Part shown: piece after piece, positions 36,181-43,567 of the stretch
Numbering within the stretch: the first letter of the stretch is position 1
How the letters are laid out: each line of letters begins with the position of its first letter
Notes under the pieces: generated by a model
What the model saw: the letters and a program-made list of their open reading frames with translations, nothing else
Told to the model about the DNA's origin: nothing
Database searches by the model: none
Position numbers and translations under genes: made by a program
Source: Neorhizobium huautlense
Lineage (GTDB): Bacteria; Pseudomonadota; Alphaproteobacteria; Rhizobiales; Rhizobiaceae
Reading direction: 5' to 3'
DNA length: 64,000 bases
NCBI RefSeq assembly: GCF_002968575.1
Contig: NZ_PVBM01000015.1
Span: forward strand, 1 to 64,000

Positions 36181-36197
36181 CCAAGAAGGGATGCGGC

Positions 36198-36233
36198 CCC
36201 GGGGTCAACTCCCCGGGTTCGGTTTAGATTTTT
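36198..36233 (+). terminator. terminator after the HAD gene; core resembles the palindromic repeat
   Basis: CCCGGGG (36198-36204), a 6-nt loop and CCCCGGG (36211-36217) form a strong hairpin followed by GGTTTAGATTTTTT, which suits Rho-independent termination on the plus strand. The core is nearly identical to the stem of the repeats at 38706 and 39547. Confidence 0.7.
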
Positions 36234-36410
36234 TGATCAGATTGCTTTTTTTGGGATGGAGCAGCATGTATTTGGTTGTATCGCAAGCCAGATGTCGACA
36301 TGGCGCCTTGCCGAACTTTATCCTTCAGTGCAATCAGTGACGCCTTGTCATCGAAATAACCTGACGAGCGGGGTTTATGCCTGCAAGTGCAGCGTTTTCC
36401 TCGTGTCCGG

Positions 36411-36710
36411 TCACTTTTCGGTATCCGATCGGTTCTCCGCCTTCGGTACAAGGCCTACAGCAAACCCGAACAGACGCCCTATTCTTTCCAACGTCTCCAG
36501 CGTCGGGTTCGCCGCCCCGGTTTCGATTTCAGCAACTTGTCGCCGGGTTAACGAAAGCGTTTTAGCAAACTCCTCCTGGGTCATGCCGAAACCCTTTCGA
36601 ATTTCGGCTACAGCTTCAGGCAGCCTTAGGTCGCCGGTTCGAGCACGCTCAGCAAGTGTTCGACGGTTTTGAAGAATCTCGTCTTTCGTGGGTTTCTTCC
36701 ATCGAGCCAT
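36411..36710 (-). CDS. hipB: XRE-family HipB-like antitoxin/regulator
   Basis: This 99-residue DNA-binding protein has a helix-turn-helix of the Cro/CI type in residues about 48-85 (GMTQEEFAKTLSLTRRQV, then ETGAANPTLETLERIGRLFG). It lies 17 bp downstream of the HipA-like kinase gene on the same strand, so it is very likely the cognate antitoxin and operon repressor. In the classic hipBA locus the antitoxin comes first; here the order is reversed. Confidence 0.85.
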   Translation of the reverse strand: MARWKKPTKDEILQNRRTLAERARTGDLRLPEAVAEIRKGFGMTQEEFAKTLSLTRRQVAEIETGAANPTLETLERIGRLFGFAVGLVPKAENRSDTEK

Positions 36711-36727
36711 TTAGCGGTCCTTTGCCA

Positions 36728-38050
36728 TCATTGACACGCGGCCAGAACGCTGTCCGCTATCGCGATACAGCGCCCCATTGCACGATCCAGAATATCCGCA
36801 GACGCTCCCATTTCTTTCGCCATGGCCGGAGCCTGGCGCAGGTGTTCGGCAAACATGGCAAGCGTAGCTGCGAGCGCACTGTGCTCAGCAGGATCAGGCA
36901 TCAGTTCGGCGCAAATCCGCGTCCAATCGGGAAGATGATCGCGACCGCGGTCACGCATCATGGCCCAGCGGGTGGAGCGAACGATCCCCTCCTTGGCTAG
37001 CCGCATTGGAGCGAAATCAAACAGCGGGGACAGGCGGATCGTGCCGTCCTGGTGTTTGCTCAATGCGGAGTTTCGACCGTGATTGTCGGGGTTGCCGAGC
37101 GCCAAGTTTGCTATGTCGCGCTTCAGGTATTCTACGATGTCCGAGAACGGATCGGCAGAATATTGGCGCAGAACGTCGATATAGGCCTCGTGTGTGCCGA
37201 CATGGCCGAAATCGGCAATGCCGATCGCGGATACGAGGCTTTCCTGCCCTAGTCGGACGGTTCCGCCGCCTTCTCTCTTCTTCCGGTCGAAACGGGGAAT
37301 GATTAAGACGCCTTCAGCATAGCTTGATGGTTCGCTGACATTCAGGCCGATCTCTTGAGCGATCCGCGAATAGAGGGCTTCGCCTTCGAGGATGAGGCGA
37401 TCCACAGGCTCGTTGCTGCGTACCAGCTTGACGATGACGTGGCGCACGGCCTCATCATCAGTCACGAAGCTGTCGGGATAATAGAGCCCATCATTCGCCT
37501 GCGTCATCGAGACCTTCGGCCATTCGCCCTGCAAGCCGCTGGAGCCGGAGGCGAGCATTCCAAAGCGGTCGGCGACTTCAATGAAGCGATCCGACCGCTC
37601 AAGGATTTCCGCTTCTGTCACCCCTTGGCGCTCAACACCCCGCAGCCGTTCCACTTCGGCGTCCGCCGCTTCTTTGATGCGGATATTGCCTATGCCACCA
37701 GTCGCCGATCGGAGAAGCAGCGGCAGATCAGAAGCGCGCGCGCCTTCCGCAAGGCCGAGGTGTTCGGCAAGCTTTCGCCTTGCATGTCCCTGCGGCATGA
37801 GATCCAAGAGGAACGGCGGCCAGCTCCGGCTATATCGATTTTCAAGATCAACGGGAAAACAGACGGACAGGGCGCGATGGTCACAGACCGTCTTTCCGGC
37901 TGCGAATTCGGCTGACGCCACGCTGACGAAATAGTCGAGATCGTAATCGACGATGGATGCGCCCTTAAAGCCGGCCGCGTCGTCCTTCAGTTCTAGCGTC
38001 GCGGCGTGATGCCACTCATCATTAAAATGGGTTTGGAGCGTTAAGCGCAT
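36728..38050 (-). CDS. hipA: HipA-family kinase toxin
   Basis: This 440-residue protein has the HipA N-terminal subdomain (residues about 1-100), a glycine-rich loop region ASGSSGLQGEWPKVSM, the catalytic segment LALGNPDNHGRNSAL (Asp/Asn/His-type active site) and the metal-binding LSPLFDFAPMR. Known HipA kinases phosphorylate glutamyl- or tryptophanyl-tRNA synthetase and induce dormancy. All key positions seem intact, so it is probably active. It is the first gene of the pair, with the HipB-like gene downstream. Upstream repeats (38067-38122) could be the operator. Confidence 0.88.
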   Translation of the reverse strand: MRLTLQTHFNDEWHHAATLELKDDAAGFKGASIVDYDLDYFVSVASAEFAAGKTVCDHRALSVCFPVDLENRYSRSWPPFLLDLMPQGHARRKLAEHLGLAEGARASDLPLLLRSATGGIGNIRIKEAADAEVERLRGVERQGVTEAEILERSDRFIEVADRFGMLASGSSGLQGEWPKVSMTQANDGLYYPDSFVTDDEAVRHVIVKLVRSNEPVDRLILEGEALYSRIAQEIGLNVSEPSSYAEGVLIIPRFDRKKREGGGTVRLGQESLVSAIGIADFGHVGTHEAYIDVLRQYSADPFSDIVEYLKRDIANLALGNPDNHGRNSALSKHQDGTIRLSPLFDFAPMRLAKEGIVRSTRWAMMRDRGRDHLPDWTRICAELMPDPAEHSALAATLAMFAEHLRQAPAMAKEMGASADILDRAMGRCIAIADSVLAACQ

Positions 38051-38066
38051 TAATTGACCCTTTCAA

Positions 38067-38122
38067 TGGTTCAAATAATACGGATTTTTACGTTATTCAA
38101 CCCATCAACGTGGTTCAATTAA
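38067..38122. promoter_or_regulatory. direct repeats, probable hip operator
   Basis: TGGTTCAAATAA (38067-38078) and TGGTTCAATTAA (38111-38122) form a 12-bp direct repeat with one mismatch, spaced 44 bp start to start (about four helical turns), just upstream of the HipA start at 38050. Binding by the HipB-like protein is an inference. Confidence 0.5.
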
Positions 38123-38203
38123 CTTTCGCTAAAACTGCCAACTACGGAAGCCTCCCATCTGGCTGACCATTTTCTACTGCGCAATGCAATCGTGCATGCG
38201 AAT

Positions 38204-38300
38204 ATCATCAATGATCCCGTCGCGAATATGGAAGCGCCCGCGCTGCCGGCTGACAGGCGGTGCATTTCACGGATGCCGACCAATTGGGAACAGACCTAAG
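38204..38300 (+). pseudogene. broken duplicate of the HAD gene 3' end
   Basis: This roughly 97-bp segment matches the last part of the intact HAD gene (about 36060-36160). Shared blocks include CGCGAAT(A/G)TGGAAG, CGCGCTGCCGGCTG and CAGGCGGTGCATTTCAC, with short deletions that destroy the frame and a divergent tail. It therefore seems to be a degraded second copy lying on the far side of the hip genes. It marks a past duplication or insertion event at this locus. Confidence 0.7.
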
Positions 38301-38364
38301 GACCTGGGAACATCGACATCTAAACGGTCGATCCGGCAGAGCTCGTCACTTGGTCAAAAGCTCT

Positions 38365-38706
38365 TCATGATTCCTTTCCCCTGCCGGCCCGGGGAGAAAC
38401 TGCCATGCCGAGGAATACGGTCATCGCCTGGTTCAGTCGCACCATATCCTCATCGTCCAGCCGACCGACCTGCACACCTACTTTCGCTCTGGGAAAAGTG
38501 GTGATCTTGTTACCATCCAGGCGGCAGACCGAACGCAGGCCGTTGCGGTCCGTAGGCTCTGCGACGAGGCGAAACAGCGGCGCGTCGGTAGGGTCGGTTG
38601 TGAAAGCGCAAATCGTGATCGAGTCGGTGGCCTCGAAGCTGTCGTCCTGCACGATCACAACTGAAGGCGGATCTTGCCGCACACGGCGTGGACTTGGCCG
38701 AAGTAT
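38365..38706 (-). pseudogene. 5'-truncated, frameshifted mazF/pemK toxin gene
   Basis: The C-terminal three quarters of a MazF/PemK toxin are clear: SVVIVQDDSFEATDSITICAFTT, VEP-type LVAEPTDRNGLRS and RLDDEDMVRLNQAMTVFLGMA. The expected N-terminus (a basic start and a GKPRP-like loop) is missing. Just before PSVV, another frame reads GKIR, indicating a one-base deletion, and a palindromic repeat (38706-38783) abuts what should be the 5' end. There is no MazE gene upstream. Its product is probably absent or inactive. Confidence 0.75.
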
Positions 38707-38783
38707 GACCCCCGGGGTCAGCCTCCCCGGGCGTGAATTTTCTCGTCCGGAACTAGAGGTACAAAACCGGACAAGGAATGGTG
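38706..38783. repeat. intergenic palindromic repeat, copy 1
   Basis: This 78-bp element is about 90 percent identical to the one at 39547-39624. It consists of a long hairpin (CCCGGGG, loop TCAGCCT, CCCCGGG) followed by a second inverted repeat (GTCCGG/CCGGAC) around ACTAGAGGTACAAAA, ending in AAGGAATGGTG. It looks like a rhizobial intergenic mosaic element (RIME/ABC type), though I cannot confirm the family. It sits at the broken 5' end of the mazF remnant. Confidence 0.75.
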
Positions 38784-38849
38784 CAACCTCCCTGAACCAC
38801 TTGACATATGCGACGGGTAGCATTTCCTTGAGACGAAAGGATATTGGCT

Positions 38850-39122
38850 ATGAGCGTAAAATCATCGATTTCGCTGACCGAGCAACAGGATGCCTTTGCC
38901 AGATCGCTCGTCGACAGCGGGCGATATTCGAGCTTCAGTTCGGTTCTTCAGCAAGGCCTGGAGCTTCTTCGGCAAAAGACGGAGACGGAAACCGTGGAGA
39001 TGGAAGCCCTTCGGGGACTGATCCGGCGGTTAAACGGACCGACTCTGTCGGATGATGCAATGGCGGGTGCAGTCGACAATATGATCGCGCGGAAACGGCG
39101 AGCTCTTCGTGTGGAGCCTTGA
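38850..39122 (+). CDS. parD: ParD-family antitoxin
   Basis: This 90-residue protein has the ribbon-helix-helix pattern of ParD/CC2985 antitoxins: SISLTEQQDAFARSLVDSGR with YSSFSSVLQQGLELL, followed by a charged C-terminus that would wrap the toxin. The ATG at 38850 lies 8 nt after GAAAGGA, better than the TTG at 38844. It overlaps the downstream parE gene by 14 bp, the usual coupling. TTGACA at 38801 may be part of its promoter. Confidence 0.88.
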   Translation: MSVKSSISLTEQQDAFARSLVDSGRYSSFSSVLQQGLELLRQKTETETVEMEALRGLIRRLNGPTLSDDAMAGAVDNMIARKRRALRVEP

Positions 39123-39453
39123 ATATTCCATCGAAGCCGAGCGCGATTTTGAGCTTATCTTTGATTATCTCTTCGCCGTTTACAGCGATCTCGGCGAGCA
39201 CCCGGACGAGGCTTTGGAGCATGCGGCCGGCCGAATTCGCGAACTACGCTTGTCGATCGGTCGGTTGGCTGAGACGCCGCATATCGGAACATTGTGATCC
39301 AATATCTATCCGGGCATCCGCTTTTTGAGACTAGACAAGGCAGTAGTTTGGTTTTTGCCCGTCGTCGATCGTCAGATGATCGTCATTGCTGCCATCTTCT
39401 TCGGCGCACAAGACCATATCCGACATATGATGAGGCGACTGCTCGATAGCTGA
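39109..39453 (+). pseudogene. parE: parE toxin gene interrupted by an in-frame TGA
   Basis: Translation from GTG 39109 gives a typical ParE N-terminus (SLEYSIEAERDFELIFDYLF) and reaches ETPHIGTL at codon 62. A TGA then stands at 39295-39297. The same frame continues for 51 codons with the conserved ParE C-terminus: IYPGIRFLRLDKAVVWF, then IAAIFFGAQDHIRHMM, ending at TGA 39451-39453. Related proteins tend to have Arg after GTL, so a CGA to TGA change is likely. Without the C-terminal strand and helix the toxin should be inactive, while the antitoxin remains intact. Confidence 0.8.
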
Positions 39454-39546
39454 GAACTGGGTGTATCGAGCGTTGTCACGCGATGATCGCATCTCCGAGG
39501 CTCTCACATCGGATAACGTCTTGGCAAAGCGCCGTTGTAAGTCAAT

Positions 39547-39624
39547 TGACGCCCGGGGTCAGCCTCCCCGGGCGTCAATTATCCTCGTCCGGGACTAGAG
39601 GTACAAACCGGACAAGGAATGGTG
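39547..39624. repeat. intergenic palindromic repeat, copy 2
   Basis: This is the second copy of the 78-bp element at 38706. Including flanking bases, its first hairpin is a perfect 14-bp stem (39545-39558 with 39566-39579, loop TCAGCCT), followed by a GTCCGG/CCGGAC inverted repeat. It ends 21 bp from the ccrM stop and could also serve as a transcription end for ccrM. Confidence 0.8.
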
Positions 39625-39645
39625 GATCTGACAGGGGCTGGTGGA

Positions 39646-40779
<1,134 letters not shown>

Positions 40780-40821
40780 TTACTCGCTACGCTGTACTCG
40801 GTACGAATTTACTGACGGTTA

Positions 40822-40842
40822 TGGTTACCTACTTTGGTTACC
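40822..40842. promoter_or_regulatory. TGGTTACC direct repeat upstream of ccrM
   Basis: TGGTTACC occurs at 40822-40829 and 40835-40842, 46-66 bp upstream of the ccrM ATG. On the minus strand, GTAACCAT resembles one half of the CtrA consensus (TTAACCAT). ccrM is CtrA-regulated in several alphaproteobacteria, but the match here is partial. Confidence 0.35.
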
Positions 40843-40937
40843 AAAAACTGAAGCGTTGGACGATTTCGAGAAAAATTTCGAGGCAGACGAAAGGTGGAGC
40901 CGGTCTCACCAGCTTCACCCCAGATTGGCTAGGTTTG

Positions 40938-41285
40938 CTAAGCCGCATGCGCCGCGCGGCTGTCGGTCGGCGCCTCGTCGCGCTCGAACATGCCGTAGTC
41001 GCGCAAGACATGACCGATGCGCAGCCGGTAGTCTGCGAAGATCCCGTTGCGCCCTGCTCTTTGCGCGGCCCGATGGGCTTCGAGATTGCGCCACTGGCGC
41101 ACCGCCTCCTCATCCCGCCAGAAGGACAGCGAGAGAAGGTTCCCTCGCATGGTGAGGCTTTCGAACCGCTCGATCGAAATGAAGCCGTCGATCGTTTCGA
41201 GTTCGGAACGCAGCTCGCCGGCGAGGTCCAAATATTTGTGGCGTTCGCCCATATAGGGCACGACTTCGAAGATGACAGCGATCAT
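40938..41285 (-). CDS. antibiotic-biosynthesis-monooxygenase-fold protein
   Basis: This 115-residue ferredoxin-like fold protein matches the ABM family: MIAVIFEVVPYMGERHKYL at the N-terminus, GFISIERFESL, then LSFWRDEEAVRQWRNLEAHR with the typical tryptophan/histidine face. Such small proteins are heme-degrading enzymes, monooxygenases or simple stress proteins; the catalytic triad of heme oxygenases (IsdG) is not evident. It overlaps the upstream NIPSNAP gene by 4 bp and shares its likely ArsR control. Confidence 0.82.
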   Translation of the reverse strand: MIAVIFEVVPYMGERHKYLDLAGELRSELETIDGFISIERFESLTMRGNLLSLSFWRDEEAVRQWRNLEAHRAAQRAGRNGIFADYRLRIGHVLRDYGMFERDEAPTDSRAAHAA

Positions 41286-41611
41286 GGCTTTTTCAACGCT
41301 CCGTGCGGCATGGAGACGTTCTTCAGGAAGATGCGGTCTTCCTTCAGGATGAAACGCTCGCGACTGGCAAACTCGTAGTTCTGCTTGCCGAGCGGATCGA
41401 CCGCCAGACGGGCACGATAGGCTTCGTAGGCCGCCAGGCTCTCGATATTATAGACCCCGTAGGCGGTGGTCGCCGAACCTTCATGCGGCCCGAAATAGCC
41501 GATCAGGTCGGCGCCGCAGCGGGGAATGGCCTGGCCCCAGTTGCGGGCATATTCGGCGAATTCCGCTCGTTTGAACGGATCGATCTCATAACGGATGAAA
41601 CAGGTGATCAT
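41282..41611 (-). CDS. NIPSNAP-family protein
   Basis: This 109-residue protein has the NIPSNAP fold: MITCFIRYEIDPFKRAEFAEYARNW-like start, CGADLIGYFGPHEG, YGVYNIESLAAYEAYRARL, and RFILKEDRIFLKNV near the end. Function in bacteria is unclear. The ATG at 41611 has GGAG 7 nt upstream, preferred to a TTG at 41623. It forms a two-gene operon with the monooxygenase-fold gene and is divergent from an ArsR regulator 71 bp away. Confidence 0.82.
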   Translation of the reverse strand: MITCFIRYEIDPFKRAEFAEYARNWGQAIPRCGADLIGYFGPHEGSATTAYGVYNIESLAAYEAYRARLAVDPLGKQNYEFASRERFILKEDRIFLKNVSMPHGALKKP

Positions 41612-41660
41612 GACTTTCTCCAATGCTTGAGAGCCTGTTTTGCCATGTTGCAGAACAAAT

Positions 41661-41684
41661 ATGCTTCGGTTAGGATCGAAGTAT
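41661..41684. promoter_or_regulatory. inverted repeat, probable ArsR operator
   Basis: ATGCTTCG (41661-41668) and CGAAGTAT (41677-41684) form an 8-bp inverted repeat with one mismatch and an 8-bp spacer. It lies in the 71-bp gap between the divergent NIPSNAP and ArsR genes, and its right arm covers the ArsR start codon, which suits autorepression. Confidence 0.55.
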
Positions 41685-42384
41685 GAAAGAAGGACCGGAC
41701 ATTGCTCGCATCGGCACGCTTATCGGCGATCCCGCCCGCGCCAACATGCTGACCGCCTTGATGGGCGGACAGGCGTTGACGGCGACCGAACTGGCGCAGG
41801 CGGCCGGGGTGACGCTGCAAACCGCCAGCTCACATCTGTCCAAGCTCGAGGACGGTGGGCTGATCTCCCAACGCAAGCAGGGCCGGCACCGATATTTCAC
41901 ACTGGCCGACGGTGCTGCCGGGACGCTTCTCGAAAATATCATGGGATTTGCGGCAAGCCGGGGACATCTCAGGCATCAGCCTGGGCCGAAGGATCCGGCG
42001 CTCCGCAAGGCACGGATCTGCTACGATCATCTGGCCGGCGATTATGGCGTACGGATGCTCGACAGTTTCGTAAGCCGCGGCGTCATCCGCACCGACGGCG
42101 AAAACCTGATGGTGACCGAACAGGGCCGGGTCGATATCGGCCAGATCGGTATCGATGTCGCACCGCTTGTCTCTAGCCGCCGGCCGCTTTGCAAATCCTG
42201 TCTCGACTGGAGCGAGCGCCGGTCGCACCTTGCCGGCACGCTCGGCAAGGCCTTACTTTCGCATTTCCTGGAAAAGGGCTGGGCCCGCCGCAGCAGCGAG
42301 AGCCGCGCCGTGCTGTTCACGCCGGAAGGGGAGCGCAAGTTCCTGTCGCTGTTTCCGCTGGAACGGCCGAGCCCAGAACCCTGA
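41683..42384 (+). CDS. ArsR-family transcriptional regulator
   Basis: This 233-residue regulator has an N-terminal winged helix: IGTLIGDPARANMLTALMGG, then LTATELAQAAGVTLQTASSHLSKLEDGGLISQRKQGRHRYFTL as recognition helix and wing. A C-terminal region of about 130 residues follows, longer than in metal-sensing ArsR proteins; cysteines appear in ICYDHLAGDYG and CKSCLDWSERR, but no canonical metal site can be assigned. It is divergent from the NIPSNAP/monooxygenase operon. Its 3' end overlaps the antiparallel DUF1284 gene by 68 bp. Confidence 0.88.
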   Translation: MKEGPDIARIGTLIGDPARANMLTALMGGQALTATELAQAAGVTLQTASSHLSKLEDGGLISQRKQGRHRYFTLADGAAGTLLENIMGFAASRGHLRHQPGPKDPALRKARICYDHLAGDYGVRMLDSFVSRGVIRTDGENLMVTEQGRVDIGQIGIDVAPLVSSRRPLCKSCLDWSERRSHLAGTLGKALLSHFLEKGWARRSSESRAVLFTPEGERKFLSLFPLERPSPEP

Positions 42385-42790
42385 CGTCGGCAAAGCCGGA
42401 TGCCGCCACCACCGAGCAGATTTCCGACCACCGGCATCCGTGGCAGGCAGTGCGAAGACTTCCGTCCGCGAATGCTTCCCGGAAACGCCTGATGAGCGTG
42501 CGGCCCGGGTAGATGCGATCGCCCGGACGAACCGAACGACCCAGCAGGCGGGCGACGGCAGCCGTCGCCAGATCGTCGCGCCTGACAACGCTTTCCAAGC
42601 GGCAATGCGCTTTATCGCCACTCAGCAGCGGCCGGCAGATATCATCCGGCCCCGAGACGATTTCAAGCGCCTCTCCCTCGGAAAGCCGCCGCGCAAGGGC
42701 CATGTAGTTGGCCACAAACGCGGCATTGTAACCCTTTCCGATAAAGGTCAGCATGCAGAGCAGGTGATGCGGCCGCAGCCGGACGACCAA
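42317..42790 (-). CDS. DUF1284 protein, cysteine-rich, coupled to bioY
   Basis: This 157-residue protein begins VRLRPHHLLCMLTFIGKGY, the DUF1284 signature, and carries more cysteines than expected of a cytosolic protein: DDICRPLL, AHCRLES, and ACHGCRWSEIC (C-x2-C-x5-C). These could bind an iron-sulfur cluster or zinc. Translation starts at TTG 42790 with an AGGAGG site 7 nt upstream. It follows bioY by 1 bp, so it should be expressed with biotin uptake. No function is established. Confidence 0.8.
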   Translation of the reverse strand: MVVRLRPHHLLCMLTFIGKGYNAAFVANYMALARRLSEGEALEIVSGPDDICRPLLSGDKAHCRLESVVRRDDLATAAVARLLGRSVRPGDRIYPGRTLIRRFREAFADGSLRTACHGCRWSEICSVVAASGFADVRVLGSAVPAETATGTCAPLPA

Positions 42791-42791
42791 T

Positions 42792-43376
42792 TCAGACCTC
42801 CTTGGCGCGAAACTGCTGCAGGCCCTTGAGCAGCGCCGCGGCGAGTGCGGATTTCAGAACGGCGCCGAGAATGAAGGGAGCAACGCCGAGAAGCCACGCT
42901 TTTTCCGCGCCGAGCAAGTAGGCCAGGTAAGCGCCGCCGATAGCCAGGCACAGGACGTTGGCGGCAAGGTGAGCGGCAAAGCTCTTTACATACCGTTCGC
43001 CGGTCCAGCCTTTTTCCGCGAGGTAACCGGCGACGGCCGCAACGATCGGGAAGGATGCCAGATATCCTGCCGTCGGACCGGCAAAAGGCGCCAGGCCACC
43101 GGAACCATTGGCAAGAACCGGAGCGCCAAGTGCCGCTTCGCCGAGCCATAGGAGAACCGTCAAGGCACCGAGCCGCCATCCGTAGAGCACGCCGATCATG
43201 GTGATTGCGAAGGTCTGCATCGTGACCGGCACCGGATACATAGGCACCGCAATCTGCGAGGCGAGCGCCAGTGCCAGCGTGCCGGCAAGGACGAAAAGTG
43301 CCTTGGTCAAGACCGAGCGGCCGGCAAGCCGCAGCGGATCAGAGACAGGGATTTGGCTGAAATCGGTGGCGGGCAT
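42792..43376 (-). CDS. bioY: biotin transporter BioY
   Basis: BioY is the substrate-binding membrane component of biotin ECF-type uptake and in many rhizobia works alone or with BioMN. The 194-residue protein has six hydrophobic helices, with the conserved ISQ-like ASQIAVPMYPVPVTMQTFAI and the GPTAGYLASFPIVA loop. The ATG at 43376 has AAGGAG upstream, preferred to a TTG at 43379. A BioR box lies 19 bp upstream, so repression by BioR is expected. Confidence 0.95.
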   Translation of the reverse strand: MPATDFSQIPVSDPLRLAGRSVLTKALFVLAGTLALALASQIAVPMYPVPVTMQTFAITMIGVLYGWRLGALTVLLWLGEAALGAPVLANGSGGLAPFAGPTAGYLASFPIVAAVAGYLAEKGWTGERYVKSFAAHLAANVLCLAIGGAYLAYLLGAEKAWLLGVAPFILGAVLKSALAAALLKGLQQFRAKEV

Positions 43377-43394
43377 CAAATTCTCCTTTTCAAA

Positions 43395-43404
43395 TTATAG
43401 ATAA
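43395..43404. promoter_or_regulatory. BioR box 1, upstream of bioY
   Basis: TTATAGATAA is the known BioR operator sequence (read as TTATCTATAA on the other strand). It lies 19-28 bp upstream of the bioY start, where binding would block the promoter or early transcription. A TAAAAT -10-like box lies about 20 bp further upstream. Confidence 0.85.
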
Positions 43405-43545
43405 TTTCGATTCTCATCTATTTTATGAAAGGAATTGCCAGTCGAGACAAGTGCCTTACCGCCTCAACCGCCCTGGAAAGCGCGTTACGGATGCACGTGA
43501 TCTCGGATCAATCCGAAAAAGATCTTTCAAAACAGCATGATAAAA

Positions 43546-43555
43546 TTATCTATAA
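43546..43555. promoter_or_regulatory. BioR box 2
   Basis: TTATCTATAA is a second full BioR box, 13 bp downstream of the bioR stop and 151 bp from box 1. No gene starts nearby in a fitting orientation, so it may be an auxiliary operator for bioY. Confidence 0.8.
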
Positions 43556-43567
43556 TTTCTGATAAAC

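Noticed and set aside
22510..39297. The two in-frame TGA codons (DCC and parE genes) as recoded selenocysteine or tryptophan
   Set aside because: No SECIS-like stem was evident after either TGA, neither family uses selenocysteine at this position, and many genes here use TGA as a normal stop.
43425..43562. A 45-codon plus-strand frame spanning the gap between bioY and bioR
   Set aside because: It has no ribosome-binding site, overlaps a BioR box at its end, and its sequence is not protein-like.
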